A stretch of DNA of 64,000 nt from Paraburkholderia phenazinium (GCF_900100735.1 NZ_FNCJ01000006.1:310001-374000), one strand, 5' to 3'; counted from the stretch's first letter, positions 24,602 through 34,480 are shown. Program-made: numbers and translations. Notes: generated by a model from the sequence alone, not told the origin.

Positions 24602-24631
24602 TTGCACGATCCTCTGTCATCGTGCTATCAT
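24602..24631 (+). promoter_or_regulatory. Candidate sigma-70 promoter for proP-like gene
   Basis: TTGCAC (24602-24607) and TATCAT (24626-24631) are separated by 18 bases, with a TG dinucleotide extending the -10 (TGCTATCAT). This would give a leader of about 400 bases to the MFS gene at 25038. The leader contains the direct repeat AATTCACCAT at 24650 and 24671 and no recognised riboswitch. Confidence 0.45.
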
Positions 24632-25037
24632 GTGCATCGTTCCAACAGTAATTCACCATCATTCGCGTTCAATTCACCATGCGGCGCCGTGTGCGACGCA
24701 TCGCGTTTTGAGCAGTTTTTATACAAGAAGGCTTGTCGGTCACGTCGCGGATTCATCGCGGTCATCACCGGCCTTTTTCGTGCCAAGCCTTTCAGCGGCG
24801 TGCAGGCGGTTTCCAACTGTCCCAGCGTCCTCATGCATCTGCCCCCCTTCCACGGCCACGCAGATGCAAACAATCAGCAGCACCTAGATCAGTGCAATTC
24901 CGCGAATGCGCGCAAGCGAGAGGCGGACGGCACGGCGTTTGGTTTTTCTTTGCGCGCCGGCCCTACCTTGTCGCCCCCCTCGCCCACGCCCGGTTCGCGA
25001 AACTGCACTTTTTCCCAGCACCCGTGGCGGAACGTTC

Positions 25038-26552
25038 ATGCGCGTTTTCATGAGTTTCGTCGCAGTCATTGGAGTTTTCACCTTGACCGCTTCCAGCAAC
25101 GGCTTCTGGCGACACCACAAACAAGAACAGCGCCTTACCCTCGACGACATCACGGTCGTCGACAAATCCCTCCTCAAACGTGCAGTCGGCGCGATGGCGC
25201 TCGGCAATGCGATGGAATGGTTCGACTTCGGCGTGTACAGCTACATCGCCGTCACGCTCGGCCAGGTGTTCTTCCCGTCGAGCAATCCGTCGGCCCAGTT
25301 GATCGCCACCTTCGGCACGTTCGCGGCGGCCTTCCTCGTGCGCCCGCTCGGCGGCATGGTGTTCGGGCCGCTTGGCGACCGCATCGGCCGGCAGCGCGTG
25401 CTTGCCATGACAATGATCATGATGGCCGTCGGCACCTTCGCAATCGGCCTGATTCCGAGCTACGGCTCGATCGGCATCTTCGCGCCCATCCTGCTGCTGG
25501 TCGCGCGTCTGGTGCAGGGCTTCTCCACCGGCGGCGAATACGGGGGCGCCGCGACCTTCATCGCCGAATTTTCGACCGACAAGCGCCGCGGCTTCATGGG
25601 CAGCTTCCTCGAATTCGGCACCTTGATCGGCTATGTGCTTGGCGCGGGCACCGTGGCGTTGCTGACGGCCACGCTGTCGCACGATGCGCTGCTGTCGTGG
25701 GGCTGGCGCGTGCCGTTCCTGATCGCCGGGCCGCTGGGTCTGGTGGGTCTGTACATTCGTATGAAGCTCGAAGAAACGCCCGCGTTCAAAAAGCAGGCCG
25801 AGGCTTATGAGGCGCAAGACAAGGCGCGGCCGAAGCAACGCCTGCGCGAGCTGATCGCGCAGCAATGGAAGCCGCTGCTGCTGTGCGTCGGCCTCGTGCT
25901 GATCTTCAACGTGACCGACTACATGGCGCTGTCGTACCTGCCGAGCTATCTGTCGTCGACGTTGCATTTCGACGAGACGCATGGCCTGTTTCTGGTGCTG
26001 CTGGTGATGGTGCTGATGATGCCGATGACGCTGTTCGCCGGGCGCCTGTCCGACACGGTCGGCCGCAAGCCGGTGATGCTGTTCGGCTGCATCGGACTGT
26101 TCGCGCTGGCGATTCCGGCGCTGCTGCTGATCCGCACGGGGGCAATGTTGCCGGTGTTCGGCGGCCTGCTGATTCTCGGCGTGCTGTTGTCGTGCTTTAC
26201 CGGCGTGATGCCCTCGGCGCTGCCGGCGCTCTTCCCCACCCGGATCCGCTACGGCGCGCTGGCGATCGGTTTCAATATCTCGGTATCGCTGTTCGGCGGC
26301 ACGACGCCGCTCGTCGCGGCATGGCTCGTCGAGCGCACCGGCGATCTGATGATGCCCGCTTACTACCTGATGGGCGCATCGTTGATCGGTATCGTCTCGG
26401 TGCTCGCCTTGCGCGAAACCGCTCGCAAGCCGCTGCTCGGCTCGGGACCGTGCGTCGCCACGCGGGCCGAAGCGCACGCCGTGCTGCGCGGCGAACGCGA
26501 GGCTGAAGAGATGGACGAGCGCTACGCCGCCGGAGCGACTGCGCGGGCGTAA
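25038..26552 (+). CDS. proP: MFS metabolite:H+ symporter, ProP-like
   Basis: This 504-residue permease has twelve predicted transmembrane segments and belongs to the metabolite:H+ symporter family (proline/betaine ProP, KgtP, ShiA). Signatures are GNAMEWFDFGVYSYIAVTLG in helix 1, the loop 2-3 motif GPLGDRIGRQRVL, and RLVQGFSTGGEYGGAATFIAEF in helix 4. These match ProP-like osmolyte carriers closely, but the substrate could be another small acid or betaine. The E. coli ProP C-terminal coiled coil is absent; the tail is short and charged. The ATG at 25038 was chosen (MRVFMSF); 25050 is an alternative. The gene ends in a bidirectional terminator. Confidence 0.85.
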   Translation: MRVFMSFVAVIGVFTLTASSNGFWRHHKQEQRLTLDDITVVDKSLLKRAVGAMALGNAMEWFDFGVYSYIAVTLGQVFFPSSNPSAQLIATFGTFAAAFLVRPLGGMVFGPLGDRIGRQRVLAMTMIMMAVGTFAIGLIPSYGSIGIFAPILLLVARLVQGFSTGGEYGGAATFIAEFSTDKRRGFMGSFLEFGTLIGYVLGAGTVALLTATLSHDALLSWGWRVPFLIAGPLGLVGLYIRMKLEETPAFKKQAEAYEAQDKARPKQRLRELIAQQWKPLLLCVGLVLIFNVTDYMALSYLPSYLSSTLHFDETHGLFLVLLVMVLMMPMTLFAGRLSDTVGRKPVMLFGCIGLFALAIPALLLIRTGAMLPVFGGLLILGVLLSCFTGVMPSALPALFPTRIRYGALAIGFNISVSLFGGTTPLVAAWLVERTGDLMMPAYYLMGASLIGIVSVLALRETARKPLLGSGPCVATRAEAHAVLRGEREAEEMDERYAAGATARA

Positions 26553-26594
26553 GCAGAAACAGAGGAAGTAGCAAGACGCATCAAGCGTCGCCCC

Positions 26595-26634
26595 AAAACG
26601 GACCGCCCATGTCTCGGCATGCGCGGTCCGTTTT
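26595..26634. terminator. Bidirectional terminator between convergent genes
   Basis: A 12-bp stem (AAAACGGACCGC / GCGGTCCGTTTT) spans a 16-base loop between the proP-like gene (+) and the phosphoesterase gene (-). T-rich ends occur on both strands. Confidence 0.85.
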
Positions 26635-27114
26635 CTATTCCAGCAACGCCTGCCAGGTAGCGGTGGCGCGCGCTCCTTCCACAATCAGCAGCCCCGCCGA
26701 CACCGGCAGCTTGAAGCGGCGCGGCCCGGCACTGCCCGGGTTGACGAACAGCACTCCAGCGCGCTCCTCGATCAGCGGCTTGTGCGAATGCCCGCTGACG
26801 ACCACCGCAATCCCCTGCGCACGCGGATCGCCATCCAGATCCGCGATGTCGTGCACGACCCGGATCTTCACCTGCTGCGCACTCAGCGTGGCGTGCGTCG
26901 GCAACTCGCGCGCCCACGTGCCGGTGTCGTTGTTGCCGCGCACGGCGGTAACGGGCGCGATGCGCTCGAGCGCGTCGAGCACGGCTCGCTCACAGATATC
27001 GCCCGCGTGAATGATCGCGTCGCAGCCCGCGAGATGCCGCAGGGCTTCCGGCCGCACCAGGTTGTGGGTGTCGGAGATCAGACCGATGCGTGTCAGTGTG
27101 GAATGGGTCGTCAT
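26635..27114 (-). CDS. YfcE/MJ0936-type metallophosphoesterase
   Basis: This 159-residue single-domain calcineurin-like phosphoesterase shows all metal ligands: D and H in LISDTHN, D in IIHAGDIC, N in VRGNNDTG, and the GHSHKP motif near the end. The family hydrolyses phosphodiester bonds of small molecules, and the physiological substrate is unknown. It is divergent from the LysR gene across 233 bp, which holds a perfect 9-bp inverted repeat (27140-27160). Confidence 0.9.
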   Translation of the reverse strand: MTTHSTLTRIGLISDTHNLVRPEALRHLAGCDAIIHAGDICERAVLDALERIAPVTAVRGNNDTGTWARELPTHATLSAQQVKIRVVHDIADLDGDPRAQGIAVVVSGHSHKPLIEERAGVLFVNPGSAGPRRFKLPVSAGLLIVEGARATATWQALLE

Positions 27115-27139
27115 GATGGCATGCGTCGGAGAATCGTTT

Positions 27140-27160
27140 TGCGCCGCACACTGCGGCGCA
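27140..27160. other. Perfect 9-bp inverted repeat in divergent intergenic region
   Basis: TGCGCCGCA and TGCGGCGCA flank a 3-base loop, 26-46 bp upstream of the phosphoesterase start. It may be an operator or an mRNA 5' hairpin. There is no T run in the sense needed for termination. Confidence 0.45.
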
Positions 27161-27347
27161 GGTCATTCAGTGTGCCATGCCGCTAAAGCATGTGAAGGCC
27201 TGAAATTCCCTGTGACAATCTGAATAATTCTTAAAGAACAGACTCGTCGGTCCGCGTTTCAGTTACATACATGGCCGTCGCGGAAGATACTTCAAAAACA
27301 GCGCCTCATGCGCACCGTGGCAACTACTACAAAACGGAAATTAACCT

Positions 27348-28256
27348 ATGAAGCTGTCATTCGAAGCGCTCGAAGCACTGGATGCAATCGATCGCACCGG
27401 CACCTTTGCCGAAGCCGCCGAACTGCTGCACCGCGTGCCGTCCTCGCTCACGTACCTGGTGCAAAAGCTCGAGAGCGATCTCGATGTCGTGCTGTTCGAC
27501 CGCACCGGCAGGCGAGCCCGGCTTACCCACGCAGGCCGGGTGGTGGTCGAGGAAGGCCGGCACCTGCTCTATGCCGCCGAACAGCTGGAACAGAAAGCTC
27601 AGCGGATTCAGGAAGGCTGGGAAGCGGAGTTGCGCATCTGCGTCGACGAGATCCTGCCGCTCGACGCCCTCTGGCACTACGTCCACGCCTTCTACGATCT
27701 GAAGATGGAGACCCGCCTGCGCATCACGCGCGAGGTGCTCGGCGGTACGTGGGACGCATTGATCACGCGGCGCGCCGACCTCGTGGTCGGTGCGGCGGGC
27801 GAGCCGCCGCAACTGCCGCATCTGGTGGCGCGTCCGGTCGGCTCGCTGCGCCACGTCTTCGTGGTGGCGCCGGAGCATCCGCTCGCCCGCCTGCCCGAAC
27901 CGCTCACGAGCGAAACCGTGGCGCGCCATCGCGGTGCAGTCATCAGCGACACCTCGCGCGAACTGAAACCGCGCTCGGTGGCGACCGAGAGCGCGCAGGA
28001 ATGCATCGCCGTGCCGACGCTTGCTGCCAAACTCGCCGCGCAGTGCGAGGGGCTCGCCGTCGGCACGGTCCCCGAGTGCCTCGCCGCAGGGCCGATCGCG
28101 CAAGGCAAGCTGGTCGCCAAACGCGTCGCCGGCATGCGGGAAGTCACGCAATGCTACGTCGCATGGCGCGACGACGAGACCGGCCGCGCGCTGCGCTGGT
28201 GGGTCGAGCAACTGAATCAGCCCGATCTGATCGATCAGTTCATCGCGCGCATCTGA
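27348..28256 (+). CDS. LysR-type transcriptional regulator (YhaJ-like)
   Basis: This 302-residue regulator has an N-terminal winged helix (FAEAAELLHRVPSSLTYLVQKLESDLDVVLFDR) and the periplasmic-binding-protein-like effector domain from about residue 90 onward. The overall sequence, including the EILPLDALWHYVHAFYDL and WVEQLNQPDLIDQFIARI segments, is like E. coli YhaJ. The target genes are unknown. It is divergent from the phosphoesterase gene, and no pirin or DoxX gene is adjacent. Confidence 0.88.
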   Translation: MKLSFEALEALDAIDRTGTFAEAAELLHRVPSSLTYLVQKLESDLDVVLFDRTGRRARLTHAGRVVVEEGRHLLYAAEQLEQKAQRIQEGWEAELRICVDEILPLDALWHYVHAFYDLKMETRLRITREVLGGTWDALITRRADLVVGAAGEPPQLPHLVARPVGSLRHVFVVAPEHPLARLPEPLTSETVARHRGAVISDTSRELKPRSVATESAQECIAVPTLAAKLAAQCEGLAVGTVPECLAAGPIAQGKLVAKRVAGMREVTQCYVAWRDDETGRALRWWVEQLNQPDLIDQFIARI

Positions 28257-28347
28257 AGAAAGCGCCCCTTGTCGCAACGCCACGCCCGGATCGGCGCGTG
28301 AGGGCACGCAAAGGCGCCCGCCGATGCAAGTGCAGTCGGCCGCCGCC

Positions 28348-31224
28348 CTAGCCTTCCTGCTTCACCGCGCCAGCCACCGGGTAGCCGCCCGCCCCCGGCA
28401 GCAAATGCGGCAGCGTCGGCCGATGCCCTTGCGAATGCAGCAGCAGCGAACCCGGCAAATGCGCGACACTCGCGGCACGCTGCGCTTTCCTGAACTCGCC
28501 CATGCTGGCGGCCGCCCGCCGTTCGAGTTCGCCGGCGCCCTGGCGTCGCGCGCAACCGAGCGCCGCCGCAAACCAGGATTCGGCTTCAGCCATCTGGCTC
28601 GCCGCAAGCGCAATTTCGCCGCGGATGCGGCAAAGCTCCGCGTAGAACCAGCGCTCGCCGGTTTGCTCGCAATCGCGCAGCGCCTCGTCAATCACGTTAG
28701 CGGCGTCGTCCCGGCGGCCGCACGCGAGCAACACACTGCCGAACTGCGCCAGCATCATCATCATCGGCGCCTTGAAACGCAGCGCGCGCAGCGCATCGAG
28801 CGAGTTGCGAAACTGCGGCAGGCGGCCCAGCTCCGAGCGCGACAGCAGGTATTCGTCGAAGCAGTCGCAGCAGGCGAGCCAGATCGCGAAGCCCGCCTGC
28901 GACGCACGAGCGCGCAGCATGCCGATACCATGCCGGGCAATGGAGGCTTCATTCATTAGCAGTGCGACAGGAATTACCGCTTCGACCAGCACGTAGCAGG
29001 TCACCATGTCGTGCTCGTATTGCTGCGCGGCGCCCAGCGCCTGCTCGGCGAGCGCCAGCGCCTTGCCGGTCTCGCCCTGCAGCCATAGCACGCGTGCCAG
29101 CGTGGCGTTCGCGACGATCCCATGGTCGATCCGGAAGCCGACGGTGCGCCAGCGATGCGCGGGCCGGACATAGGCGCTCAGCATCGCCTCGAGCTGGGCG
29201 CGTGCGGCGCTCTGCTCGCCGGCATAGTGCAGTGCGATACCTTCGATGCGGCGCGCGATCACCCGCTGCGTCAGATTCTCGCCGCGTTGGGCAAGCGTGC
29301 CAAAGCGGCGCGCCAGCAACAACGCCGCCTGCGTCTCGCCGCCGTACTGGCAGGCGTTCCACAAGCCCCACAGCGCGCGCGATTCGAACTCCGTATCGCC
29401 GCTCGCCTCGGCCAGCGACAGCACCTCGGACCACCCGTCATGCACGGCCCGAACCGGGCCATGCGTGTAGACAAGCGCTGCGGCGTACGACGCGATCAGC
29501 CACAGCTTGGCGCGCAGCGGCACCGGTGCAGTGTCGGCCTCTGCGTCGGGGGCCGCTTCCGCCGCCTCGGCCTCCTCGAGCGCATGTAGCGCCACGCGCG
29601 AGCGTTCGCAACATTCGTCGACCAGCGAGACGTCGAACAGATACGGCACCGCCACGGCCGCCAGCTCGACGCCGACGCGCCGGTCGCCGTGCGGCGAGAA
29701 GGCCCAGTCGAGCGCGGCGCGCAGGTTGCCCAGTTCATGACGGAATTCGGCGAGCCATTCGCCAAGGGGGCATTCGATGCGCCGATGCGGCGCACGCTCG
29801 AAGAACGTGCAGAAATACGCGGCGTGTGCGAGCGACGCGGCATCGCGCTCGCCATTGTCTTCGAGCTGCTGCAGCGCGTAGGCCCGGGTCGTTTCGAGCA
29901 GGCGGTAGCGCGCGCCCGCAGCATTGCTCTCCTGCACCACCAGCGACTTCGACACCAGCCCGCCCAGCGCATCGAGTATCTCGGTGCAGGAAAAGCCGTG
30001 GCCGGTCATCACGTGGCAGACCGCCTCGAAGGCGAAGCCGTTGAGAAATACGCCGAGCCGGCGCAACAAGCTGCGCTCGGTATCGTCGAGCAGGCGGTAG
30101 CTCCAGTCGAGCGTCGCCTTCAAGGTTTGATGGCGCGGCAAGGCGCTGCGAAAACCGCCGCCGAGGATGCGCAGGCGCTCGTCCAGATGTCCGGCCAGCA
30201 CTTCGATGCCGAGCACCGCGGCGCGCGCGGCCGCCAGTTCGATGGCGAGCGGAATGCCATCGAGGCGCCGGCACACCAGTCCCGTCAGGAAGATGCTGCG
30301 CTCGTCCGAGGCAAACTGCGGATCAATGCCGCGCGCCCGCGCCAGGAAGAGCCGCACAGCGCTCGCCTGCAAGATCGCCTCGCTAGCGCAGTCTTGCGCG
30401 GGCACCTCGAGCGAAGGCACACGCTGCAGCACCTCGTCCTTGATGCGCAGCGCCTCACGGCTCGTCGCCAGCACGCCGAGCAGCGGATTGCCCGCCGTCA
30501 TCGCGCTGGCGATCTCCGCCGCGGCATCCATGATGTGCTCGCAGTTGTCCAGCACGATCAGCACGCGGCGGCCCGCCATGCACGCCGCGATATCGCGCAG
30601 CAGGCGGCGGCCGGCCGGCAACTTCATGCCGAGCGCGTTCGCCAGTTCATCGACGGCAAAGCGCGCATCCGATACCGAGGCAAGCGCAACGAACACCACG
30701 CCATCGGGAAAGCGGGCGCGCGAGCGGCCCGCGACCTCGAGCGCGATGCGCGTCTTGCCGATCCCGCCCGCGCCAACCAGCGTCAGCACGCGGGCCGAAT
30801 CGAGTGCGGCGCTCACTTCGTCGATCAGGCTGTCGCGGCCGATCAGCGGCGCGCCGCCATGCGGCAGATTCGATACTGGCAGCTCGTCGCGCTCAGCGGT
30901 ATCCAAACGCGGCACGGCGGGCGCGGCCTGCGGCGCCTGCGCCACGATCAGCCGGTAGCCGCGGCCCGGTACAGTGCGGATCATGTCGCGAGCGTCGCCG
31001 AGCACCTTGCGCAAGGCCGCAATATGCACCTGCAGATTGTTCTCTTCGACCACGGTGTCGGGCCAGACCCGCCGCATGACCTCGTCCTTCGACACCACCT
31101 CCCCATCTGCCCGGATCAGCAATTCGAGAATGTCGAACGCACGGGTGCCGATGCGCAACGCCTCGCCGTTCCGCTGGATTTCCCTATTCTCTAGGGACAC
31201 GTATAGCTGTCCTATCCGGACCAT
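28348..31224 (-). CDS. Winged-helix / NB-ARC-type ATPase transcriptional regulator
   Basis: This 958-residue protein combines an N-terminal OmpR-type DNA-binding domain (about 1-100, LEL...VSKDEVMRRVWPDTVVEENNLQVHIAALRK and TVPGRGYRL) with a STAND ATPase. The Walker A is GAGGIGKT and the Walker B is VLIVLDNCEH, followed by the ATSREALR sensor. The long C-terminal half is helical and TPR-like. This is the architecture of many Burkholderia signal-integrating ATPase regulators. The ATG at 31224 (MVRIGQLYVSLENREI) is chosen over an upstream TTG at 31281. The signal and target genes are unknown. Confidence 0.88.
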   Translation of the reverse strand: MVRIGQLYVSLENREIQRNGEALRIGTRAFDILELLIRADGEVVSKDEVMRRVWPDTVVEENNLQVHIAALRKVLGDARDMIRTVPGRGYRLIVAQAPQAAPAVPRLDTAERDELPVSNLPHGGAPLIGRDSLIDEVSAALDSARVLTLVGAGGIGKTRIALEVAGRSRARFPDGVVFVALASVSDARFAVDELANALGMKLPAGRRLLRDIAACMAGRRVLIVLDNCEHIMDAAAEIASAMTAGNPLLGVLATSREALRIKDEVLQRVPSLEVPAQDCASEAILQASAVRLFLARARGIDPQFASDERSIFLTGLVCRRLDGIPLAIELAAARAAVLGIEVLAGHLDERLRILGGGFRSALPRHQTLKATLDWSYRLLDDTERSLLRRLGVFLNGFAFEAVCHVMTGHGFSCTEILDALGGLVSKSLVVQESNAAGARYRLLETTRAYALQQLEDNGERDAASLAHAAYFCTFFERAPHRRIECPLGEWLAEFRHELGNLRAALDWAFSPHGDRRVGVELAAVAVPYLFDVSLVDECCERSRVALHALEEAEAAEAAPDAEADTAPVPLRAKLWLIASYAAALVYTHGPVRAVHDGWSEVLSLAEASGDTEFESRALWGLWNACQYGGETQAALLLARRFGTLAQRGENLTQRVIARRIEGIALHYAGEQSAARAQLEAMLSAYVRPAHRWRTVGFRIDHGIVANATLARVLWLQGETGKALALAEQALGAAQQYEHDMVTCYVLVEAVIPVALLMNEASIARHGIGMLRARASQAGFAIWLACCDCFDEYLLSRSELGRLPQFRNSLDALRALRFKAPMMMMLAQFGSVLLACGRRDDAANVIDEALRDCEQTGERWFYAELCRIRGEIALAASQMAEAESWFAAALGCARRQGAGELERRAAASMGEFRKAQRAASVAHLPGSLLLHSQGHRPTLPHLLPGAGGYPVAGAVKQEG

Positions 31225-31495
31225 CGCGAGCTCAATATGCCGAAGTTGATCGGGGAAGAAACAAGATCCAACGTGAAGCAAATCAGGCGATCGATGTTAC
31301 GGCACCCTCAACTGTTAAATATTGAAAAATTTCGAACCGACGCTTCTGATTTTTTGATCGGTCCGGCTTGTTTGACCTCGTCTGCAAGCCATGGGCACGG
31401 AGTGTCTACGTGAGGCGGCGGCTGTTTATGCATCGAGCATAGAGCTTCCCTCGGCAACGCATTGGCTGTTCGAAGCTAGAAGTTGGCGCGTGAGT

Positions 31496-31867
31496 TCAGC
31501 CAGGCGGAACAACCTGGGACGCCTCGAGACTGCCGCTGTCCTGGGCCAGGTGAACCGCCAGCCATACCGTCGGCTCCGTGTCATGGGTCCACGCGACCCG
31601 GTGCTTGCGATGGGCCTCGATCAGCAGATAGTCGCCCGGCTGCATGACATGCGGATGAGCGTCGCCGGCGAACTCGAGACTCGCCGCACCGCTCAGCAAT
31701 ACGACCCATTCGGCGCGCGGACTGTCGTACCAGAAGCCGGGCGCGCTAGCCTGCCCGGTCGAGACGATGCGCTCGATCGTCGTGCCTGCCTGTTCGAGCA
31801 ACGTATCGAAGCGCTCGCCCTCGGCCTCGGTGGATGGAAGACGAAACAGATTGCCCAGACTCGGCAT
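31496..31867 (-). CDS. Cupin-domain protein
   Basis: This 123-residue single-domain cupin has a conserved barrel with EWVVLLSGAASLEF (motif 1 region), HPHVMQPGDYLLIEAHRKHRVAW (motif 2) and TVWLAVHL. In motif 1 the usual GxHxH...E is reduced (DSPRAEW), while motif 2 keeps a histidine. No catalytic function is assignable. It is followed 92 bp later by the minus-strand end of the flavoprotein gene and is transcribed the same way. Confidence 0.8.
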   Translation of the reverse strand: MPSLGNLFRLPSTEAEGERFDTLLEQAGTTIERIVSTGQASAPGFWYDSPRAEWVVLLSGAASLEFAGDAHPHVMQPGDYLLIEAHRKHRVAWTHDTEPTVWLAVHLAQDSGSLEASQVVPPG

Positions 31868-31959
31868 GACGGCTCCTGTGGTCAGCGGTGATCAGCAGTG
31901 GTCAACGAAGCGATGGCTGCGCCCGTACCGCAACCCGCCGCAAGCTCAAGCCATCTGCC

Positions 31960-33354
31960 TTACTGCAGCGGCTTCAAACGGTCCAGCAAAGTCGGCACCA
32001 GTTCGCTGATGGTCGGATGGATGTGCATGGCGTACTGCAGCGTCGGGTACGGCGCGCCGGCGGCCATGATATCGATGAATGTATGAATCGCTTCATCGCC
32101 CTCAATGCCGAGAATCGCCGCACCGAGTATCTGTTTGCTTTGCGCGTCCACCAGCACCTTCATGAAGCCGTCGGTCTCGCCGCGTTCGCGCGCGCGGCCG
32201 ACCCGCGTCATGGGCATCGTCGCGATCAGCGCGGGCCGGCCCGAGGCGCGCACCTCGGTCTCCGAGAGGCCCACTCTGGCAAGCGGCGGATCGACGAACA
32301 CTGCGTACGCCATGATGCGGGTATCGGCACTGCGGGCGCCGCCGTCGAACAGGTTGGCGGCCACGATCTGGTAGTCGTCGTAGGACGTATGCGTGAATGC
32401 GCCGCGGCCGTTGACGTCGCCGATCGCCCACACGCCCGGCGCCTGGGTGCGCAAGGCGCCGTCGACCGCGATCATGCCGTGCCGGTCGGTGTCGATGCCG
32501 GCGGCGGCGAGGCCGAGGTCGTCGGTATTCGGCTTGCGGCCGGTGGCGAACAGCAGGTGCGACGCTTCGAGCGCGGCCTCACCGCCTTCGAAGCCGATGC
32601 GCACGCCGTCGCCGGCGAGCGGCTCGACGCGTTGCGGCTGCGCGCCGAAGCGAAAGCTGACGCCTTCGCGTTCCAGCACAGCCTGCACGGCCTGCGCAAA
32701 ATCGGCATCCTCGCGGGCCAGCAAGCGCTCGCCGCGCACCAGCACCGTGACCCGGCTGCCGAAGCGGCGGAACACCTGGGCGAATTCGAGCGCAATATAA
32801 CTGCCGCCGACAATCGCCAGATGCTCGGGCAATTCGGTCAGTTCAAGCAGCGACGCGTTAGTGTAATAGCGGATCCGTTCGATGCCGGCGAGCGGCGGCA
32901 CCACGGCACGCGTGCCGGTATTGATGAAGATCTCGTCGGCTTCGATCTGCTCGATGAGCTGGCCGTCGTGGCCGCTGATGCTCAGCGTGCGCGGGCCGGT
33001 AAAGCGCGCATGACCGTTGAACACGGTGAGATTGCGCGTACCGCGCAGCCATTTTTCGACGCCGCTGCGCGACTCGCCGATGATCCGGTCTTTACGCGCC
33101 TTCACCTGCGCCAGATCGACCGTCACCGGGCCGGCCACCTGCACGCCGTAAGCGGCTGCGTGACGTGCCACGTGGGCCGTGCGGGCGCTTGCCACGTAGC
33201 TCTTGGTAGGAGTGCAGCCGACATTCACACAGGTGCCGCCGAACGCGGCCCGCTCGATCACGGCGGTCTTGCGGCCGCTCTCGCCAAGCCGCACCGCGAG
33301 CGGCGAGCCGCCTTGTCCGGTGCCGATCACGACTGCGTCGAAGTGCTGGGGCAT
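31960..33354 (-). CDS. FAD-dependent pyridine nucleotide-disulfide oxidoreductase (RclA/MerA-like)
   Basis: This 464-residue class I flavoprotein disulfide reductase has the FAD-binding GxGxxG (VIGTGQGGSPLA), the redox-active CVNVGC, the NAD(P)H Rossmann motif (IVGGSYIALEFAQVF), ATGRKPNTDDLGL and GVWAIGDVNG. The C-terminal dimerisation domain has HIHPTISELV. It lacks the vicinal C-terminal cysteines and N-terminal HMA domain of true mercuric reductases, so an RclA-like role in oxidant or copper defence is more likely. The ATG at 33354 has a good GGGAGACC ribosome-binding site. Confidence 0.88.
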   Translation of the reverse strand: MPQHFDAVVIGTGQGGSPLAVRLGESGRKTAVIERAAFGGTCVNVGCTPTKSYVASARTAHVARHAAAYGVQVAGPVTVDLAQVKARKDRIIGESRSGVEKWLRGTRNLTVFNGHARFTGPRTLSISGHDGQLIEQIEADEIFINTGTRAVVPPLAGIERIRYYTNASLLELTELPEHLAIVGGSYIALEFAQVFRRFGSRVTVLVRGERLLAREDADFAQAVQAVLEREGVSFRFGAQPQRVEPLAGDGVRIGFEGGEAALEASHLLFATGRKPNTDDLGLAAAGIDTDRHGMIAVDGALRTQAPGVWAIGDVNGRGAFTHTSYDDYQIVAANLFDGGARSADTRIMAYAVFVDPPLARVGLSETEVRASGRPALIATMPMTRVGRARERGETDGFMKVLVDAQSKQILGAAILGIEGDEAIHTFIDIMAAGAPYPTLQYAMHIHPTISELVPTLLDRLKPLQ

Positions 33355-33447
33355 GGCAGGTCTCCCGAGGGCCGATGACACGGTGCTGCCATCTTACGCC
33401 TGCCCTCGCTGGGCCATGCCGGTGTCGTTTCAGGAGTTCGCTGCAGT

Positions 33448-33636
33448 TCAGCCGTGGCAATGATGCGCGCAGATCAGCGCGCGCGAACGCTGCAGCGCCG
33501 CCTGGGCGCCCTTCGTGGCCATCATGAGGCCCACCTGGCTCAGGTTAAAGTCCTGCGCCACCATCATTTGCATCAGCGCCACCATCGGCAGGACCACTGA
33601 GGGGTGATATAGCTGTCGTTCGATCAAATCTCGCAT
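33448..33636 (-). CDS. Small hypothetical protein
   Basis: This 62-residue frame starts at an ATG preceded by GCGGGAGCCGGGC and encodes MRDLIERQLYHPSVVLPMVA...MATKGAQAALQRSRALICAHHCHG. It is mildly hydrophobic in the centre and ends with a CAHHCHG motif that could bind a metal. No family was recognised. It lies between the flavoprotein gene and the GST gene, on the same strand as both, with gaps of 93 and 156 bp. It could be a chance frame, although the ribosome-binding site and even composition favour a real gene. Confidence 0.5.
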   Translation of the reverse strand: MRDLIERQLYHPSVVLPMVALMQMMVAQDFNLSQVGLMMATKGAQAALQRSRALICAHHCHG

Positions 33637-33792
33637 GCCCGGCTCCCGCTGCATCGCGCCGCTTCGGCACGACGCTACTTACGTTTCGATGGTGGGATTC
33701 TAGGCATCCGCGCCACGCGGATAAATAGCGCAAACGCGAAGTGAGTTGTTGCGGAAAGCGAACAATCGACAGCCTCCACACTCCGGACAGGG

Positions 33793-34407
33793 TTACTCGA
33801 GCGGCGCGCCGATAAACTCGGGCAACGCTTCCGCCCGTTCGGAGAACGCTGCCAACGCCGGGTAACGCGCGTCGTCAAGCGCACCGGGCAACATGAACTG
33901 CGTGAAGCGCCACGCCACCGCCACTGTAATGTCCGGCTGCATCAGGCGCTCGCCGCACAGCCAGCCCCGATGTCCGGCCAGACGTTCCTCCAGCACCCCA
34001 AATGCCGCGTGCATCTGCTTCTGTACCCGCTCGATCCACGGCTCGTACTGCGACTCCTGCGGGCGCAGATTGCGCTCGTACACCTCCTGCATGGCCTTCT
34101 CGGTAGCGGCGAGCGCGAAGCCGATCAGGCTCAGCGCCTGCAGCCGCGCGGCGGGCTCCTCGGGCAGCAGACGGCAGGCCGGCGCGACCTTATGGTCGAT
34201 GTGATCGAGGATCAGGCTCGAGTCGATCAGCACCGTGCCGTCGTCTTCGATGAAGGTCGGCGCCTTGACCACCGGATTGACCTTCGCAAACTCGTCGAAA
34301 TGGCGAAACACCGACACGCTGCGATGCTCGAAAGGCAAGCCGAGCACGGCCAGCGAAATCGCGACGCGACGCACATAGGGGGAGTCCAGCATGCCGATCA
34401 GTTGCAT
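33793..34407 (-). CDS. Glutathione S-transferase family protein
   Basis: This 204-residue protein has an N-terminal thioredoxin fold (MQLIGMLDSPYVRRVAISLAVLGLPFEHRSV; the conserved cis-Pro VVKAPTFIEDDG and DSSLILDHID) and a helical C-terminal domain (HRGWLCGERLMQPDITVAVAWRF). The catalytic serine or tyrosine position near residue 9 (Ser-Pro-Tyr) fits the theta/zeta-like bacterial GSTs. The substrate is unknown. It stands alone. Confidence 0.9.
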   Translation of the reverse strand: MQLIGMLDSPYVRRVAISLAVLGLPFEHRSVSVFRHFDEFAKVNPVVKAPTFIEDDGTVLIDSSLILDHIDHKVAPACRLLPEEPAARLQALSLIGFALAATEKAMQEVYERNLRPQESQYEPWIERVQKQMHAAFGVLEERLAGHRGWLCGERLMQPDITVAVAWRFTQFMLPGALDDARYPALAAFSERAEALPEFIGAPLE

Positions 34408-34480
34408 TCGATGCCTCGTGGTTCGAGATAGAAGGAATGCATGACTTTAGCTCAAGCGTGCTGCATACAGCGTGCCTTCA

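Noticed and set aside
24963..26684. 573-codon frame opposite the proP-like gene
   Set aside because: The product is a Gln/His/Arg-rich antisense reading of transmembrane helices. The plus-strand MFS protein explains the sequence fully.
31960..33354. Mercuric reductase
   Set aside because: The redox CVNVGC motif is shared by the whole family. The C-terminal vicinal cysteines, N-terminal HMA domain and any mer genes are absent.
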